Assembly: GCF_014199625.1 (NCBI RefSeq)
Contig: NZ_JACHNY010000004.1
Span: 248,001 to 312,000 of the forward strand
DNA from: Sphingomonas abaci
GTDB taxonomy: Bacteria; Pseudomonadota; Alphaproteobacteria; Sphingomonadales; Sphingomonadaceae
Direction of reading: 5' to 3'
Length of the DNA: 64,000 bases
Each line of letters opens with the position of its first letter. Positions within the stretch are counted from its first letter, which is position 1. Below, piece after piece: positions 1-11,390 of the stretch. Below the pieces are notes generated by a model that had not been told where the DNA came from, made no database searches, and was given only the letters and a program-made list of their open reading frames with translations. Made by a program: the position numbers and the translations under genes.

Positions 1-216
1 GCGCTTGGCATCCCCCCGGAACCACCGGCACAGACGGGGTCGACCGATGGCGGAACGGCGGCCAGCCCCCGTTTCCTGCCCCCGGTCGGTGGGAGCCTGA
101 ACGACCTTCGTTGGGACCAGAAGACGATCAAGGCCCTGCAGGTGGCCGGCCTCGGCGTCGCCGTGGTGATCGCCCTGGCGCTGGCGATGGCGGGATTGCT
201 CCAGACCTTTCGCTGA
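1..216 (+). CDS. C-terminal end of an uncharacterised membrane protein (partial)
   Basis: An open frame enters from the left edge and stops at TGA 214-216, giving the last 71 residues of a protein. The visible part is a Pro/Gly/Thr-rich stretch, then a charged segment around RWDQKTIKALQ, then one hydrophobic helix of about 20 residues that ends four residues before the C-terminus. This looks like a tail-anchored or C-terminally anchored inner-membrane protein. There is too little sequence to assign a family, and the start lies outside the window. Confidence 0.55.
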   Translation, partial: ALGIPPEPPAQTGSTDGGTAASPRFLPPVGGSLNDLRWDQKTIKALQVAGLGVAVVIALALAMAGLLQTFR

Positions 217-260
217 CACTCGCACGGGGCGGCCCGGACCGGCCGCCAGGGGGAACCATC

Positions 261-620
261 ATGCCGACCTTCCAGCCCACTGCCGGCGCCGTCGTCGCCG
301 CCGATACGCAGAAGACCATCGCCGCCCTGGATGGCGCGCTGCTCGATTCGATGCGCATGTGCATGTCCTTCATCGAGGCGACGCAAGGATCGGGCCTGCC
401 CGCCGCGCGCAGCCAGAAGGTGCTCCACTCGCTGTCGACCGGCATCGCCTCGGTGGTCGAGGGGCGCAGCCAGGTCGTCTCCGCGATCCGCCACCTCAAC
501 GCGATCAAGCAGGGCAGCAACATCGCGCCGATGAATTTCGGCTGCCCCGAAGGCTGGGAGCAGATGGCGCTCGACGCCGGCCAGCCGGCTCCTCGCGCCG
601 ACCGCCCCGTGGCCGCCTGA
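261..620 (+). CDS. Small hypothetical protein
   Basis: 119 residues from ATG 261, preceded by an AGGGGGAA ribosome-binding site. The frame stays open further upstream, but that part overlaps the preceding gene and has shadow-like composition. The product is soluble and mostly helical, without signal peptide or membrane segment. A central block (ALLDSMRMCMSFIEA, then SLSTGIASVVEGR) resembles an amphipathic helical pair. I recognise no family. It sits 44 bases after the membrane-protein tail and 48 bases before a small membrane protein, so the three may be co-transcribed. Confidence 0.6.
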   Translation: MPTFQPTAGAVVAADTQKTIAALDGALLDSMRMCMSFIEATQGSGLPAARSQKVLHSLSTGIASVVEGRSQVVSAIRHLNAIKQGSNIAPMNFGCPEGWEQMALDAGQPAPRADRPVAA

Positions 621-668
621 CCCGCCGCCACCCGATCCGCTGCCACCCGGTCCACTGAACGCCGACGG

Positions 669-1082
669 ATGATCGTCGCCCTGCTGTTCTGGCTGCTGGC
701 GCTCGCCAGCACCGGCGTCGCCCTGCTCTATGGCGGGCGCGACGGGCGGCGGGCCGCGCTCCTGATCCTGTCGGCGAGCGTGCTGACGATCGTCGCCAGC
801 CGGATCGACCATGGCTGGCAACAGGTGGAGGTGGCCCGACTGGGCGTCGACCTGCTGCTGCTCGCCGGGCTGTACGCGCTGATGCTCGACAGCCGGCGCT
901 GGTGGCCGATCTGGATGACTGGCTTCCACCTGGCGGCGGTGGCCAGTCATCTGGCGGTGGCGATCGCCCCGGCCTTTCTGCCGCGCATGTACCGCGCGAT
1001 CGAGAGCTTCTGGGCCATCCCGGTCCTGCTCAGCCTGATGCTGGGGGTGGCGTTCGACGTCCGCCGTCACGTCCGCGACTGA
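669..1082 (+). CDS. Small integral membrane protein, uncharacterised
   Basis: 137 residues, almost entirely hydrophobic, with four likely transmembrane helices: about 2-20, 28-45, 58-75 and 84-128, the last stretch probably being two short helices. Short Arg/Asp loops such as GGRDGRR separate them. There is no enzymatic motif. It follows the 119-residue protein by 48 bases in the same direction. The function is unknown, and the family is seen mainly as a conserved hypothetical membrane protein in sphingomonads (recollection, not checked). Confidence 0.6.
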   Translation: MIVALLFWLLALASTGVALLYGGRDGRRAALLILSASVLTIVASRIDHGWQQVEVARLGVDLLLLAGLYALMLDSRRWWPIWMTGFHLAAVASHLAVAIAPAFLPRMYRAIESFWAIPVLLSLMLGVAFDVRRHVRD

Positions 1083-1147
1083 TCCGGCCCCGCCCCCATA
1101 AACATCCCCCCGGCGCTGCCGCCGGGCGTTCGAGAAGATAGAATTCG

Positions 1148-1591
1148 ATGTCCTCAGCCATCATCGACAACCCTGCGGCGGGCGCCGCCCAGACGGACGG
1201 GCCAGCGGCCGACATCGATCCGGCCGCGCCGCCGCCGGCGATCGCCGACGCCGCATCCGCCGCGCCGCCGCTTTCGCTGGCGCGCGCGCGCCGCGCCTTC
1301 GCCGCGCGCCGTCGCCGGCACAAGGTGTTCGGCGACCGCGCCGACATCTTCGGCGAGCCCGCCTGGGACATGCTGCTCGACCTGTACATCGCCCTGCACG
1401 AGGGCAAGCATGTCACGGTCAGCAACGCCTGCGCCTCGTCCGGCGCGGCGACCACCACCGGCCTGCGCTGGGTCGCGACGCTGGCGGAGCGCGGGCTGGT
1501 CGAGCGGATCCCCGATCCGAACGACGGCCGCCGCTTCTTCGTGCAACTGACCGCCGACGCCGCGGCGCTGGTCGAAGCTTCGCTGGACTGA
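1148..1591 (+). CDS. MarR-type winged-helix transcriptional regulator
   Basis: 147 residues. The first about 45 are Ala/Pro-rich and probably disordered. The rest matches a MarR-like winged helix: an Arg-rich helix (FAARRRRHKVFG), then DIFGEPAWDMLLDLYIA, a recognition region (VSNACASSGAATTTGLRWVATL) and a wing (GLVERIPDPNDGRRFFVQLT). The 'aerG-L-v-eR-ipdpnDgRr-f-v-L' wing is characteristic of MarR/winged-helix proteins of this size in sphingomonads. A DNA-binding role is inferred from the fold. The target is unknown and no ligand pocket can be read. It stops seven bases before the convergent FAD-dehydrogenase gene. Confidence 0.75.
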   Translation: MSSAIIDNPAAGAAQTDGPAADIDPAAPPPAIADAASAAPPLSLARARRAFAARRRRHKVFGDRADIFGEPAWDMLLDLYIALHEGKHVTVSNACASSGAATTTGLRWVATLAERGLVERIPDPNDGRRFFVQLTADAAALVEASLD

Positions 1592-1597
1592 CCGCGG

Positions 1598-3259
1598 TCA
1601 GGCCGCCAGCTCCTCCGCCGCCACCGCCGGCGGGGCGAGGGCGGCGAGCGACCGACCGACCGCCTCGGCGACCTTGATCCCGTCGACCGCCGCCGACAGG
1701 ATGCCGCCCGCATAGCCGGCCCCCTCGCCCGCCGGATACAGGCCGACGGTGTTGATGCTCTGGAAGTCGGCGCCGCGCGTGACCCGGATCGGCGAGGAGG
1801 TGCGCGTCTCGATCCCGGTCAGCACCGCGTCGGGGTGGTCGTAGCCGGGGATCTGCCGGCCGAACGCGACCAGCGCCTCGCGCATCGCGGTGATGACGAA
1901 ATCGGGCAGGCATTCGGCCAGGTCGGTCATCTTCACCCCCGGCCGGTAGGAGGGGATGACGCTGCCCAGCCTGGTCGACGGCCGCCCCGCCAGGAAGTCG
2001 CCCAGCCGCTGCGCCGGCGCGACATAGCCGCCGCCGCCCGCCGCGAACGCCTTCTCCTCCCAATGGCGTTGCAGCGCGATGCCGGCCAGCGGCCCGCCCG
2101 GATAGTCGCGCGCCGGATCGATGCCGACGACGATGCCCGAATTGGCGTTGCGCTCGTTGCGCGAATATTGGCTCATGCCGTTGGTCGCGACGCGCCCCGG
2201 CTCGGACGTCGCCGCCACCACGGTGCCGCCCGGACACATGCAGAAGCTGTAGACGGTGCGCTCGTTCCGGCAATGGTGCGACAGCGTATAGGCCGCCGCG
2301 CCCAGATCGGGGTGGCCGGCGCAGGGCCCGAACCGCGCCTCGTCGATCCAGCTTTGCGGATGCTCGATGCGCACGCCCATCGAGAAGGGCTTGGCCTCCA
2401 GCGCGACGCCGCGATCGTGGAGCATGTGCGCGGTGTCGCGCGCGCTATGCCCCAGCGCCAGCACCACCGGCCCCTCGACCGCCAGCCGTTCGCCGGTCTG
2501 GAACACCAGCGCCCGCAAGGTCCGCGTGCCGTCCGCCGCGGTCTCGATCTCCAGATCGTCGACCCGGTGTTCGAAGCGATACTCGCCGCCCAGCGCCTCG
2601 ACCGTCGCGCGCATCGATTCGACCATCGTCACCAGGCGGAAGGTGCCGATATGCGGGTGCGCCTCGGTCAGGATCTCCTCGGGCGCGCCAGCCTTGACGA
2701 ATTCGGTCAGCACCTTGCGGCCGAGATGGCGCGGGTCCTTGATCTGGCTCCACAATTTGCCGTCGGAAAAGGTGCCCGCGCCGCCCTCGCCGAACTGGAC
2801 GTTCGATTCCGGGTGCAATTCGCTCCGCCGCCACAGGCCCCAAGTGTCCTTGGTCCGCTCGCGCACCACCTTGCCGCGCTCGACGATGATCGGGCGGAAG
2901 CCCATCTGCGCCAGGATCAGCCCGGCGAACAGCCCGCACGGCCCCGCCCCGACCACGATCGGGCGGGGTCCCTGATGATTCGCCGGGGCCTTGGCGACAA
3001 AGCGATAGCCGGTATCGGGCGTCGGATTGACGTGCCGGTCGCGGCGGAAGCGGGCGAGCACCGCCGCCTCGTTCTTCAGCGTCACGTCGACCGAATAGAC
3101 GAGCTGGATGTCCATCTTGTCGCGCGCGTCATGCGCCCGGCGTGCGACGGTGTAGCGCACCAGGTCGCGCGGCGTGATCCGCAGCCGGTTGCGGATCGCC
3201 GCGGGCAACGCCTCCTCGGCATGGTTGAGCGGGAGCTTGAGTTCGGTGATGCGCAACAT
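1598..3259 (-). CDS. FAD-dependent dehydrogenase (COG2509-type NAD(P)/FAD oxidoreductase)
   Basis: 553 residues. An N-terminal domain of about 90 residues contains KLPLNHAEEALPAAI and resembles the cap found in COG2509 proteins. A dinucleotide-binding Rossmann motif follows (VVGAGPCGLFAGLILAQMG, near 103), with ERG at the end of beta-2. GEGGAGTFSDGKL and a C-terminal GLYPAGEGAGYAGGI FAD-contact block complete the family pattern. The substrate of this family is not established. The start ATG at 3259 is supported by an AGAGG ribosome-binding site. It is convergent with the MarR-like gene and divergent from the short-chain dehydrogenase, with about 110 bases of shared promoter space. Confidence 0.85.
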   Translation of the reverse strand: MLRITELKLPLNHAEEALPAAIRNRLRITPRDLVRYTVARRAHDARDKMDIQLVYSVDVTLKNEAAVLARFRRDRHVNPTPDTGYRFVAKAPANHQGPRPIVVGAGPCGLFAGLILAQMGFRPIIVERGKVVRERTKDTWGLWRRSELHPESNVQFGEGGAGTFSDGKLWSQIKDPRHLGRKVLTEFVKAGAPEEILTEAHPHIGTFRLVTMVESMRATVEALGGEYRFEHRVDDLEIETAADGTRTLRALVFQTGERLAVEGPVVLALGHSARDTAHMLHDRGVALEAKPFSMGVRIEHPQSWIDEARFGPCAGHPDLGAAAYTLSHHCRNERTVYSFCMCPGGTVVAATSEPGRVATNGMSQYSRNERNANSGIVVGIDPARDYPGGPLAGIALQRHWEEKAFAAGGGGYVAPAQRLGDFLAGRPSTRLGSVIPSYRPGVKMTDLAECLPDFVITAMREALVAFGRQIPGYDHPDAVLTGIETRTSSPIRVTRGADFQSINTVGLYPAGEGAGYAGGILSAAVDGIKVAEAVGRSLAALAPPAVAAEELAA

Positions 3260-3372
3260 GCCCGCCTCTTTAGCGCGCTCAGGGGCCAGCGGAAACCGGG
3301 GGCTGGCTCTCCGTCATTGCACTCCCCGCCCGCTTGGTCTTTATCCCCGCGCGATACGGCAGGAGACGCGAC

Positions 3373-4125
3373 ATGGCACGGACGGCATTCATCACCGGCG
3401 CGACGGCGGGGATCGGCGCGGCGGCGGCGCGGGCGTTCGTGGCCGATGGCTGGCGCGTGATCGCGACGGGGCGACGTCGGGAGCGACTCGACGCGCTGGC
3501 GGAGGAACTGGGCGCGGACAAGGTGCACACGCTCTGTTTCGACATCACCGACCAGGCGGCGATGGAGGCGGCGCTCGGCGGATTGCCGGCGGAGAACCGG
3601 GCGATCGACCTGCTGATCAACAATGCCGGTCTCGCGCTCGGCACGCAGGCCGCGCAACAGGCCGACCTCGCCGCGTGGCACACCATGATCGCCACCAACG
3701 TCACCGCGCTCGTCTCGCTGACCCACAAGCTGCTGCCCGGCCTGGTCGAACGGCGGGGCGCGGTCATCAACCTGTCGTCGGTGGCGGCGACCTATCCCTA
3801 TCCGGGCGGCAACGTCTATGGCGGCACCAAGGCGTTCGTGGAGCAGTTCTCGCTCGGCCTGCGTTCCGACCTGCACGGCACCGGCGTGCGCGTCACCTCG
3901 ATCGAGCCGGGCATGGTCGAGACCGAGTTCACCACGGTCCGCACCGGCGGCGACCAGGCCGCGTCCGACGCGCTCTATCGCGGCGCCGACCCGATGACGG
4001 CGGAGGATATCGCCGCGACGATGCTGTGGGTGGCGACGCTGCCGCCGCACCTCAACATCAACCGGCTGGAGCTGATGCCGGTCAGCCAGAGCTTCGCCGG
4101 CTTCCAGGTCGCGCGCAAGGACTGA
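3373..4125 (+). CDS. SDR-family NAD(P)-dependent oxidoreductase (YdfG-like)
   Basis: 250 residues with the classical short-chain dehydrogenase pattern: TGATAGIG cofactor loop near residue 8, NNAG near 90, a catalytic Ser in INLSSVAATYPYPGG, and YGGTK (the YxxxK pair) near 155, followed by GLRSDL and the PG loop (EPGMVETEF). The arrangement and the IEPGMVETEF region are close to the YdfG 3-hydroxy acid dehydrogenase (NADP) subgroup; the true substrate cannot be read. ATG 3373 is preferred because AGGAGACG lies just upstream, whereas the frame before it has no ribosome-binding site. Confidence 0.85.
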   Translation: MARTAFITGATAGIGAAAARAFVADGWRVIATGRRRERLDALAEELGADKVHTLCFDITDQAAMEAALGGLPAENRAIDLLINNAGLALGTQAAQQADLAAWHTMIATNVTALVSLTHKLLPGLVERRGAVINLSSVAATYPYPGGNVYGGTKAFVEQFSLGLRSDLHGTGVRVTSIEPGMVETEFTTVRTGGDQAASDALYRGADPMTAEDIAATMLWVATLPPHLNINRLELMPVSQSFAGFQVARKD

Positions 4126-4148
4126 CGGGCCGGCCGGGAGGAGGAAGC

Positions 4149-4406
4149 GTGGCGAAACGCTATTACCTGACCGCGACGCTGCCCGACGGCTATGTAAAGA
4201 CGATCGGCCCCACCGCCACCGCCTTCACCCACTATTGGCGGATCGTCGCGACGCTGGCCAACGGCAAGACCGAGGTGTTCTGGGGCCACACCAAGTCGCT
4301 GGCGGAGGCGAAGGGCAAGCGCACCGCCCTCGCCGAGGCGGCCCGCCAGCGCGGCTGGACCGACCATGTGTTCGAGATCGTCGAGGTAGAGCGGCGGGCG
4401 AGGTGA
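4149..4406 (+). CDS. Small hypothetical protein
   Basis: 85 residues from GTG 4149, with GGGAGGAAGC directly upstream as ribosome-binding site. The product is soluble and basic, with an even mix of aromatic residues (YYLTATLPDGY, THYWRIVATL) and a Lys/Ala-rich helix (KSLAEAKGKRTALAEAARQRG). It lies 23 bases after the short-chain dehydrogenase, probably in the same transcript. No family recognised. The next gene is on the opposite strand and clearly AT-richer, so this is the last gene of the ordinary block. Confidence 0.6.
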   Translation: MAKRYYLTATLPDGYVKTIGPTATAFTHYWRIVATLANGKTEVFWGHTKSLAEAKGKRTALAEAARQRGWTDHVFEIVEVERRAR

Positions 4407-4412
4407 GGGGAA

Positions 4413-4730
4413 TTAAATATGGTTGTCCGGATCCCAATCTCGGAGGATATCGGATATAGGGAGTCCAAGACTCTTATCGTCGGGCCACTCCACCGTTCTT
4501 CCATCAACATTGCGAGCGGACAGTAAATCCGCGTGTGCCATCTTCATTCCAAGCAACAATGCTTGGATTTCATCCACACCGCAGGCCCTTTTTCTTTTAG
4601 TACCCTCTGGCCAATCGATTTCGACGTTACAGAAAAAGTAACTGTTATCTTGCTGCGGCTTATAAAAGCGGCATTCCGCCTCGTAACCGTCAACAACGAA
4701 AATTCGCCTAGCAAAACTATTTTCGGTCAT
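4413..4730 (-). CDS. Orphan AT-rich gene, uncharacterised (DUF6968-like by appearance)
   Basis: 105 residues from ATG 4730; a GTG at 4748 would add six residues. The product is small, acidic and soluble: N-terminal beta strands (RRIFVVDGYEAECRFYKP), a Cys-containing strand pair, a helix (GVDEIQALLLGMKMAHADLL) and a C-terminal tail (GLPISDILRDWDP). This layout reminds me of the DUF6968 family, but I cannot verify that. G+C at 4621-4680 is 27 of 60 by direct count, against a clearly higher level on either side, and codon use differs (AAA, TTA, TAT codons). That suggests recent acquisition. It has no operon partner and could be a lone immunity-type or accessory protein. Confidence 0.6.
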   Translation of the reverse strand: MTENSFARRIFVVDGYEAECRFYKPQQDNSYFFCNVEIDWPEGTKRKRACGVDEIQALLLGMKMAHADLLSARNVDGRTVEWPDDKSLGLPISDILRDWDPDNHI

Positions 4731-4839
4731 TTGCGCGCCCAAATTCACAGCGTATTCACGGCAGTGATGTCACCGACAGGCGAAAGGACGTCGGCTCCAT
4801 TGCCCCTAGCAAGGCGGGGTCGCACTCCAACCTGATCAC

Positions 4840-5283
4840 TCACCGCTCGATATCGGCATACGCCTGCTTGATCGCCCGGTCGAACCGCGCATTCGACCGG
4901 CGGACCTGGCGGCGGAGGACCAGCCCCAGCAGGCCGAAGCCGAGGATCATCAGCGCCCAGCCGGCGGGTTCGGGCACGGCGGCGATCGCGGCGGCGATGC
5001 CGGTCTTGCGCGGCGGGTGCGCGGCATTGGCGACGGCCAGATCGTCGTGCATCAGCGCATAGGCGAAGGCGTCGCGCTCGGTGACGCCCTCCACCGCGAC
5101 CCGGCCGTCGACGACGATGCGGATGACGTCCCGGCTACCCGGCGGCTCGCCGGATGCGGGGTCGGTGGCGAAGACAGGCGATTGGCCGGCGCGCACCGGC
5201 GCGGTCGACAGGGTCGCGGCCGGGGCGGTGATGGCGACGCACAGCCCCAGCAGCGCCAGCCATGCCATGATCACCGTCTTCAC
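4840..5283 (-). CDS. PEP-CTERM-like (PEPxxWA) exported protein with extra C-terminal tail
   Basis: 147 residues from GTG 5283. That start gives a proper signal peptide (MKTVIMAWLALLGLCVAITAPA); the ATG at 5268 would remove the basic n-region. The middle is short and featureless. Near residue 104 comes VPEPAGWALM, then a hydrophobic helix (LGFGLLGLVL) and a basic cluster (RRQVRR). That is the PEP-CTERM sorting signal recognised by exosortase/PEP-CTERM systems. Unusually, 18 more residues (SNARFDRAIKQAYADIER) follow the basic cluster, where such proteins normally end. Function unknown. Confidence 0.65.
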   Translation of the reverse strand: MKTVIMAWLALLGLCVAITAPAATLSTAPVRAGQSPVFATDPASGEPPGSRDVIRIVVDGRVAVEGVTERDAFAYALMHDDLAVANAAHPPRKTGIAAAIAAVPEPAGWALMILGFGLLGLVLRRQVRRSNARFDRAIKQAYADIER

Positions 5284-5547
5284 CGCGCGCACGTCCCACG
5301 TCCCCAGTCGCCCGCGCACGCTCCCCAGCGCCGCGTCGATCCGCAGCGATGATCTTAACAAGGCGTAAAGTCCACCGCTAATTCCGTCCACCTGCGGGAC
5401 GATTCCGACGCCTCTTCCGCAAAGTCCCGCCCTTCCAGCGACATGGCCGAAAACGCCGCTTGCCGCATTCGTCCCTCGCCACGGTTGGCACCGGCCGGGC
5501 ACTCGGCTAGAGCCGTGTGCGGAGCCGGTATCCGGTTCCATCGATCG
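5284..5547. promoter_or_regulatory. Divergent intergenic region before the first cobalamin riboswitch
   Basis: 264 bases without a credible gene, between the PEP-CTERM-like gene (leftward) and the cobalamin riboswitch (rightward). It must hold the promoter of the cob operon and probably that of the leftward gene. The only AT-richer patch is around 5350-5385 (ATCTTAAC, GCGTAAAG, CGCTAATTCC). I could not fix a convincing -35/-10 pair. Confidence 0.35.
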
Positions 5548-5757
5548 CGTCGGTGCCCCCCACGGGGCTTGAATGGGAATGCGGTGCGAGGCGGCGACGC
5601 CTCCAAGCCGCGGCTGTCCCTGCAACTGTAAGCGGCGAGCGAGCGGCACAGGCCCCTGTCCATCCGGGCATGGGCGGCCACTGGCGGCGGACGGCGACGT
5701 CCCCACCGGGAAGGCGTACCGCAAGCGACGACCCGCGAGCCAGGAGACCTGCCGGCG
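5548..5757 (+). ncRNA. Cobalamin riboswitch 1 (upstream of cobW)
   Basis: The aptamer core is legible: GGTGCCCCCCACGGGGCTTG and GAATGCGGTGCGAGG, then AAGCCGCGGCTGTCCC, the conserved GCAACTGTAAGCGG block, and the B12 box GAGCCAGGAGACCTGCC at about 5738-5754. These blocks occur in the order and spacing of class-I AdoCbl riboswitches. It lies on the strand of cobW, whose ATG is at 5950. In between are about 190 bases of leader with a GC hairpin (TGCGGCC/GGCCGCA near 5828-5843), which could be the expression platform. Repression of the downstream cob operon by AdoCbl is inferred from the family. Confidence 0.93.
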
Positions 5758-5949
5758 CAATGGTCGCTCTTACCACGGTCCAGGGGATGGCCGCGGTACG
5801 GTGTTTCCGTCTGAGCGACGAACTCTTGCGGCCGGGGCCGCATCGGTGCGTGGCACGGGCGACTCCAGCGAGCGCCCGCCCGGCGACGCGCGCCGGCCGC
5901 TCAAAGGCCCCGTCCGTGTCGTTGCACAGGGCGCCCGCGCGGAGACACC

Positions 5950-6987
5950 ATGACCGACCTTTCGCGTATTCCCGTCACCATCGTCACCGGCTTCCTGGGC
6001 GCGGGCAAGACCACATTGGTCAGCGAGCTGATCCGCCGCTCCGCCGGGCGGCGGCTGGCGGTGGTGGTCAACGAGTTCGGCACGCTGGGCATCGACGGCG
6101 AGATCCTGAAGGGCTGCGCCATCCCGGATTGCCCGGCGGAGAATATCGTCGAGCTGGCCAATGGCTGCATCTGCTGCACCGTCGCCGACGACTTCATCCC
6201 GACCGTCGAGCAGTTGCTGGCGCTCGACCCCCGCCCCGACCATATCGTCATCGAGACCTCGGGACTGGCGCTGCCCAAGCCGCTGTTGAAGGCCTTCGAC
6301 TGGCCGGCGATCCGCTCGCGCATCACCGTCGACGGCGTGGTCGCGCTGGCGGATGCGGAGGCGGTGGCGGCGGGCCGCTTCGCCCCCGATCTCGCCCGGC
6401 TGGAGGCGCAGCGCGCCGCCGATCCGGAACTCGACCACGACACGCCGCTCGCCGAGCTGTTCGAGGACCAGCTCGCCTGCGCCGACCTGGTGCTGCTGAC
6501 CAAGGGCGATCTGGCGGGAGCGGAGGGCATCGCCGCCGCGCGCGCGACCATCGCCGCCACCGCGCCGCGCCCGGTGCCGGTGGTCGAGCTGGTCGACGGG
6601 CGGATCGACCCGGCGGTGGTGCTGGGGCTGGAGGCGGCGGCGGAGGACGATATCGACGCCCGCCCCTCGCATCATGACGGCGCCGACGATCACGAGCATG
6701 ACGATTTCGACAGCCTGGTCCACCAGATGGGTGAGATCGACGATCCCGCCGATCTGGTCGCCCGGATCGAAGCGCTGGCGCGCGAGCAGGACATATTGCG
6801 CGTGAAGGGCCATGCCGCGGTGCGGGGCAAGCCGATGCGGCTGCTGGTCCAGGCGGTCGGCGCGCGCGTCCGCACCCAGTATGACCGGCCGTGGCGGCCC
6901 GGCGAGCCGCGCGTCACCCGGCTGGTGGTGATCGCCGAGCATGACCGGATCGACCCCGCCGCGATCGGAGCCGCGCTGGCGGGCTGA
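5950..6987 (+). CDS. cobW: CobW, cobalamin-biosynthesis G3E GTPase
   Basis: 345 residues. The N-terminal G3E GTPase domain has a Walker A (GFLGAGKTT, 14-22), the CxCC metal site (NGCICCT, Cys73/75/76), an ETSGLALP block and TKGD as guanine-specificity motif. A His/Asp-rich linker (HHDGADDHEHDD from residue 241) is a likely metal-binding patch, and a CobW C-terminal domain follows. The family is thought to deliver cobalt or handle metal for the aerobic cobaltochelatase. ATG 5950 follows GGAGACACC. It is the first gene after the riboswitch and lies six bases before cobN, so it is regulated with the operon. Confidence 0.93.
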   Translation: MTDLSRIPVTIVTGFLGAGKTTLVSELIRRSAGRRLAVVVNEFGTLGIDGEILKGCAIPDCPAENIVELANGCICCTVADDFIPTVEQLLALDPRPDHIVIETSGLALPKPLLKAFDWPAIRSRITVDGVVALADAEAVAAGRFAPDLARLEAQRAADPELDHDTPLAELFEDQLACADLVLLTKGDLAGAEGIAAARATIAATAPRPVPVVELVDGRIDPAVVLGLEAAAEDDIDARPSHHDGADDHEHDDFDSLVHQMGEIDDPADLVARIEALAREQDILRVKGHAAVRGKPMRLLVQAVGARVRTQYDRPWRPGEPRVTRLVVIAEHDRIDPAAIGAALAG

Positions 6988-6993
6988 GCCGCG

Positions 6994-10268
<3,275 letters not shown>

Positions 10269-10272
<4 letters not shown>

Positions 10273-11390
10273 TCGCGCAGGTCAAGGGTTGGTGTCCGGC
10301 CGCATGGCGGCCGATGGCGGCGGGCGACGGGCTGCTGGTCCGCGTGCGGCCGGCGTTCGGCCGGTTGTCGGCGGCGCAGGCCCTGGGGCTGGCGACGGCG
10401 GCGGCGCGCTTCGGCTCCGGCGCGATCGACCTGACCCGCCGCGCGAGCCTGCAACTGCGCGGCGTCGCCGAGGCCAACTGGCGGCCGCTGGTCGAGACCT
10501 TGGTCGCGCTGGACCTGGTCGATCCCGATCCCGCGATCGACGCGCAGGCCGGTCTCACCGTCGCGCCCGACTGGCAGGAAGGCGACGACACGCACCGCAT
10601 CGCCGCCGACCTGCACGCCCGCCGCTCCGACTGGCCGGCGCTGCCCGCCAAGTTCGGCTTCGCGGTCGATGCCGGGCGCGCCTGTCGCCTGGCCGACACC
10701 CCCGCCGACCTTCGCGTCGAGCGCAGCGCCGAGGGCGGCCTGATGCTGCGCGCCGAGGGACAGGCGACCGGCGTGGCGCTGGCCCGGGGCGAGGAAGCGG
10801 CGGCGGCGATCGACCTGGCACGCTGGTTCCGCGACACCGGCGGCGATGCCAGCCGGCGGATGGCGCGCCATCCGGTGCCGCTGCCCGGCTGGGCGCGGGG
10901 CGGGGTGCAGCCCGCGCGCGGTGGCCCCCTGGCGGCGGGGCCGCACCCGCTCGGCTCCTTGTACGGCCTGCCCTTCGGCCGGATGTCGGCGGCCGCGCTC
11001 GGCACCCTCGTCGCGCGTCACGCGGCGACCGCGCTGCGGCTGACCCCGTGGCGGCTGTTGCTGGTCGAGGGTGCGGAGGGGATGCCAGTGCCGGGCTTCG
11101 GCCTCGACCCCGCCGACCCGCTGCTGGCGGCCGATGCCTGTGTCGGCGCACCCGCCTGTCCGCAGGCGAGCGTCGCGACCCGCGAGCTGGCGCGCCGGCT
11201 GGCCCCACATGTCGCGGACCTGCACGTCTCGGGCTGCGCCAAGGGCTGCGCGCGGAGCGGTCCGGCGGCGCTGGTGCTGACCGGGCGCGACGGCCGCTTC
11301 GACCTGGCGCGCGCCGCCCGCGCCGGCGACCCGCCGGCCGAGACCGGGCTCGACGCCGCCACCCTCCTCGCCCGTTTCGGAGCCTGTTGA
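10269..11390 (+). CDS. cobG: CobG, precorrin-3B synthase
   Basis: 373 residues from ATG 10269, overlapping the cobN stop by four bases. CobG is the oxygen-dependent monooxygenase that converts precorrin-3A to precorrin-3B, and it marks the aerobic route. It belongs to the nitrite/sulfite reductase fold. The [4Fe-4S] ligands are present: Cys291-x5-Cys297 (CVGAPAC) and Cys323-x3-Cys327 (GCAKGC). The ferredoxin-like half-domain repeat (LLVRVRPAFGRLSAAQ, DLTRRASLQLRG) is visible at the N-terminus. The stop overlaps the cobH start (TGATG). Confidence 0.92.

Noticed and set aside
1598..3259. Cobalamin-related role for the large FAD dehydrogenase
   Set aside because: It is more than 2 kb from the cob operon, on the other strand, with unrelated genes between, and no corrin-pathway family matches.
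4149..4748. Possible toxin-antitoxin pair from the 85-residue protein and the convergent AT-rich gene
   Set aside because: They are convergent, differ strongly in composition and show no toxin or antitoxin motif.
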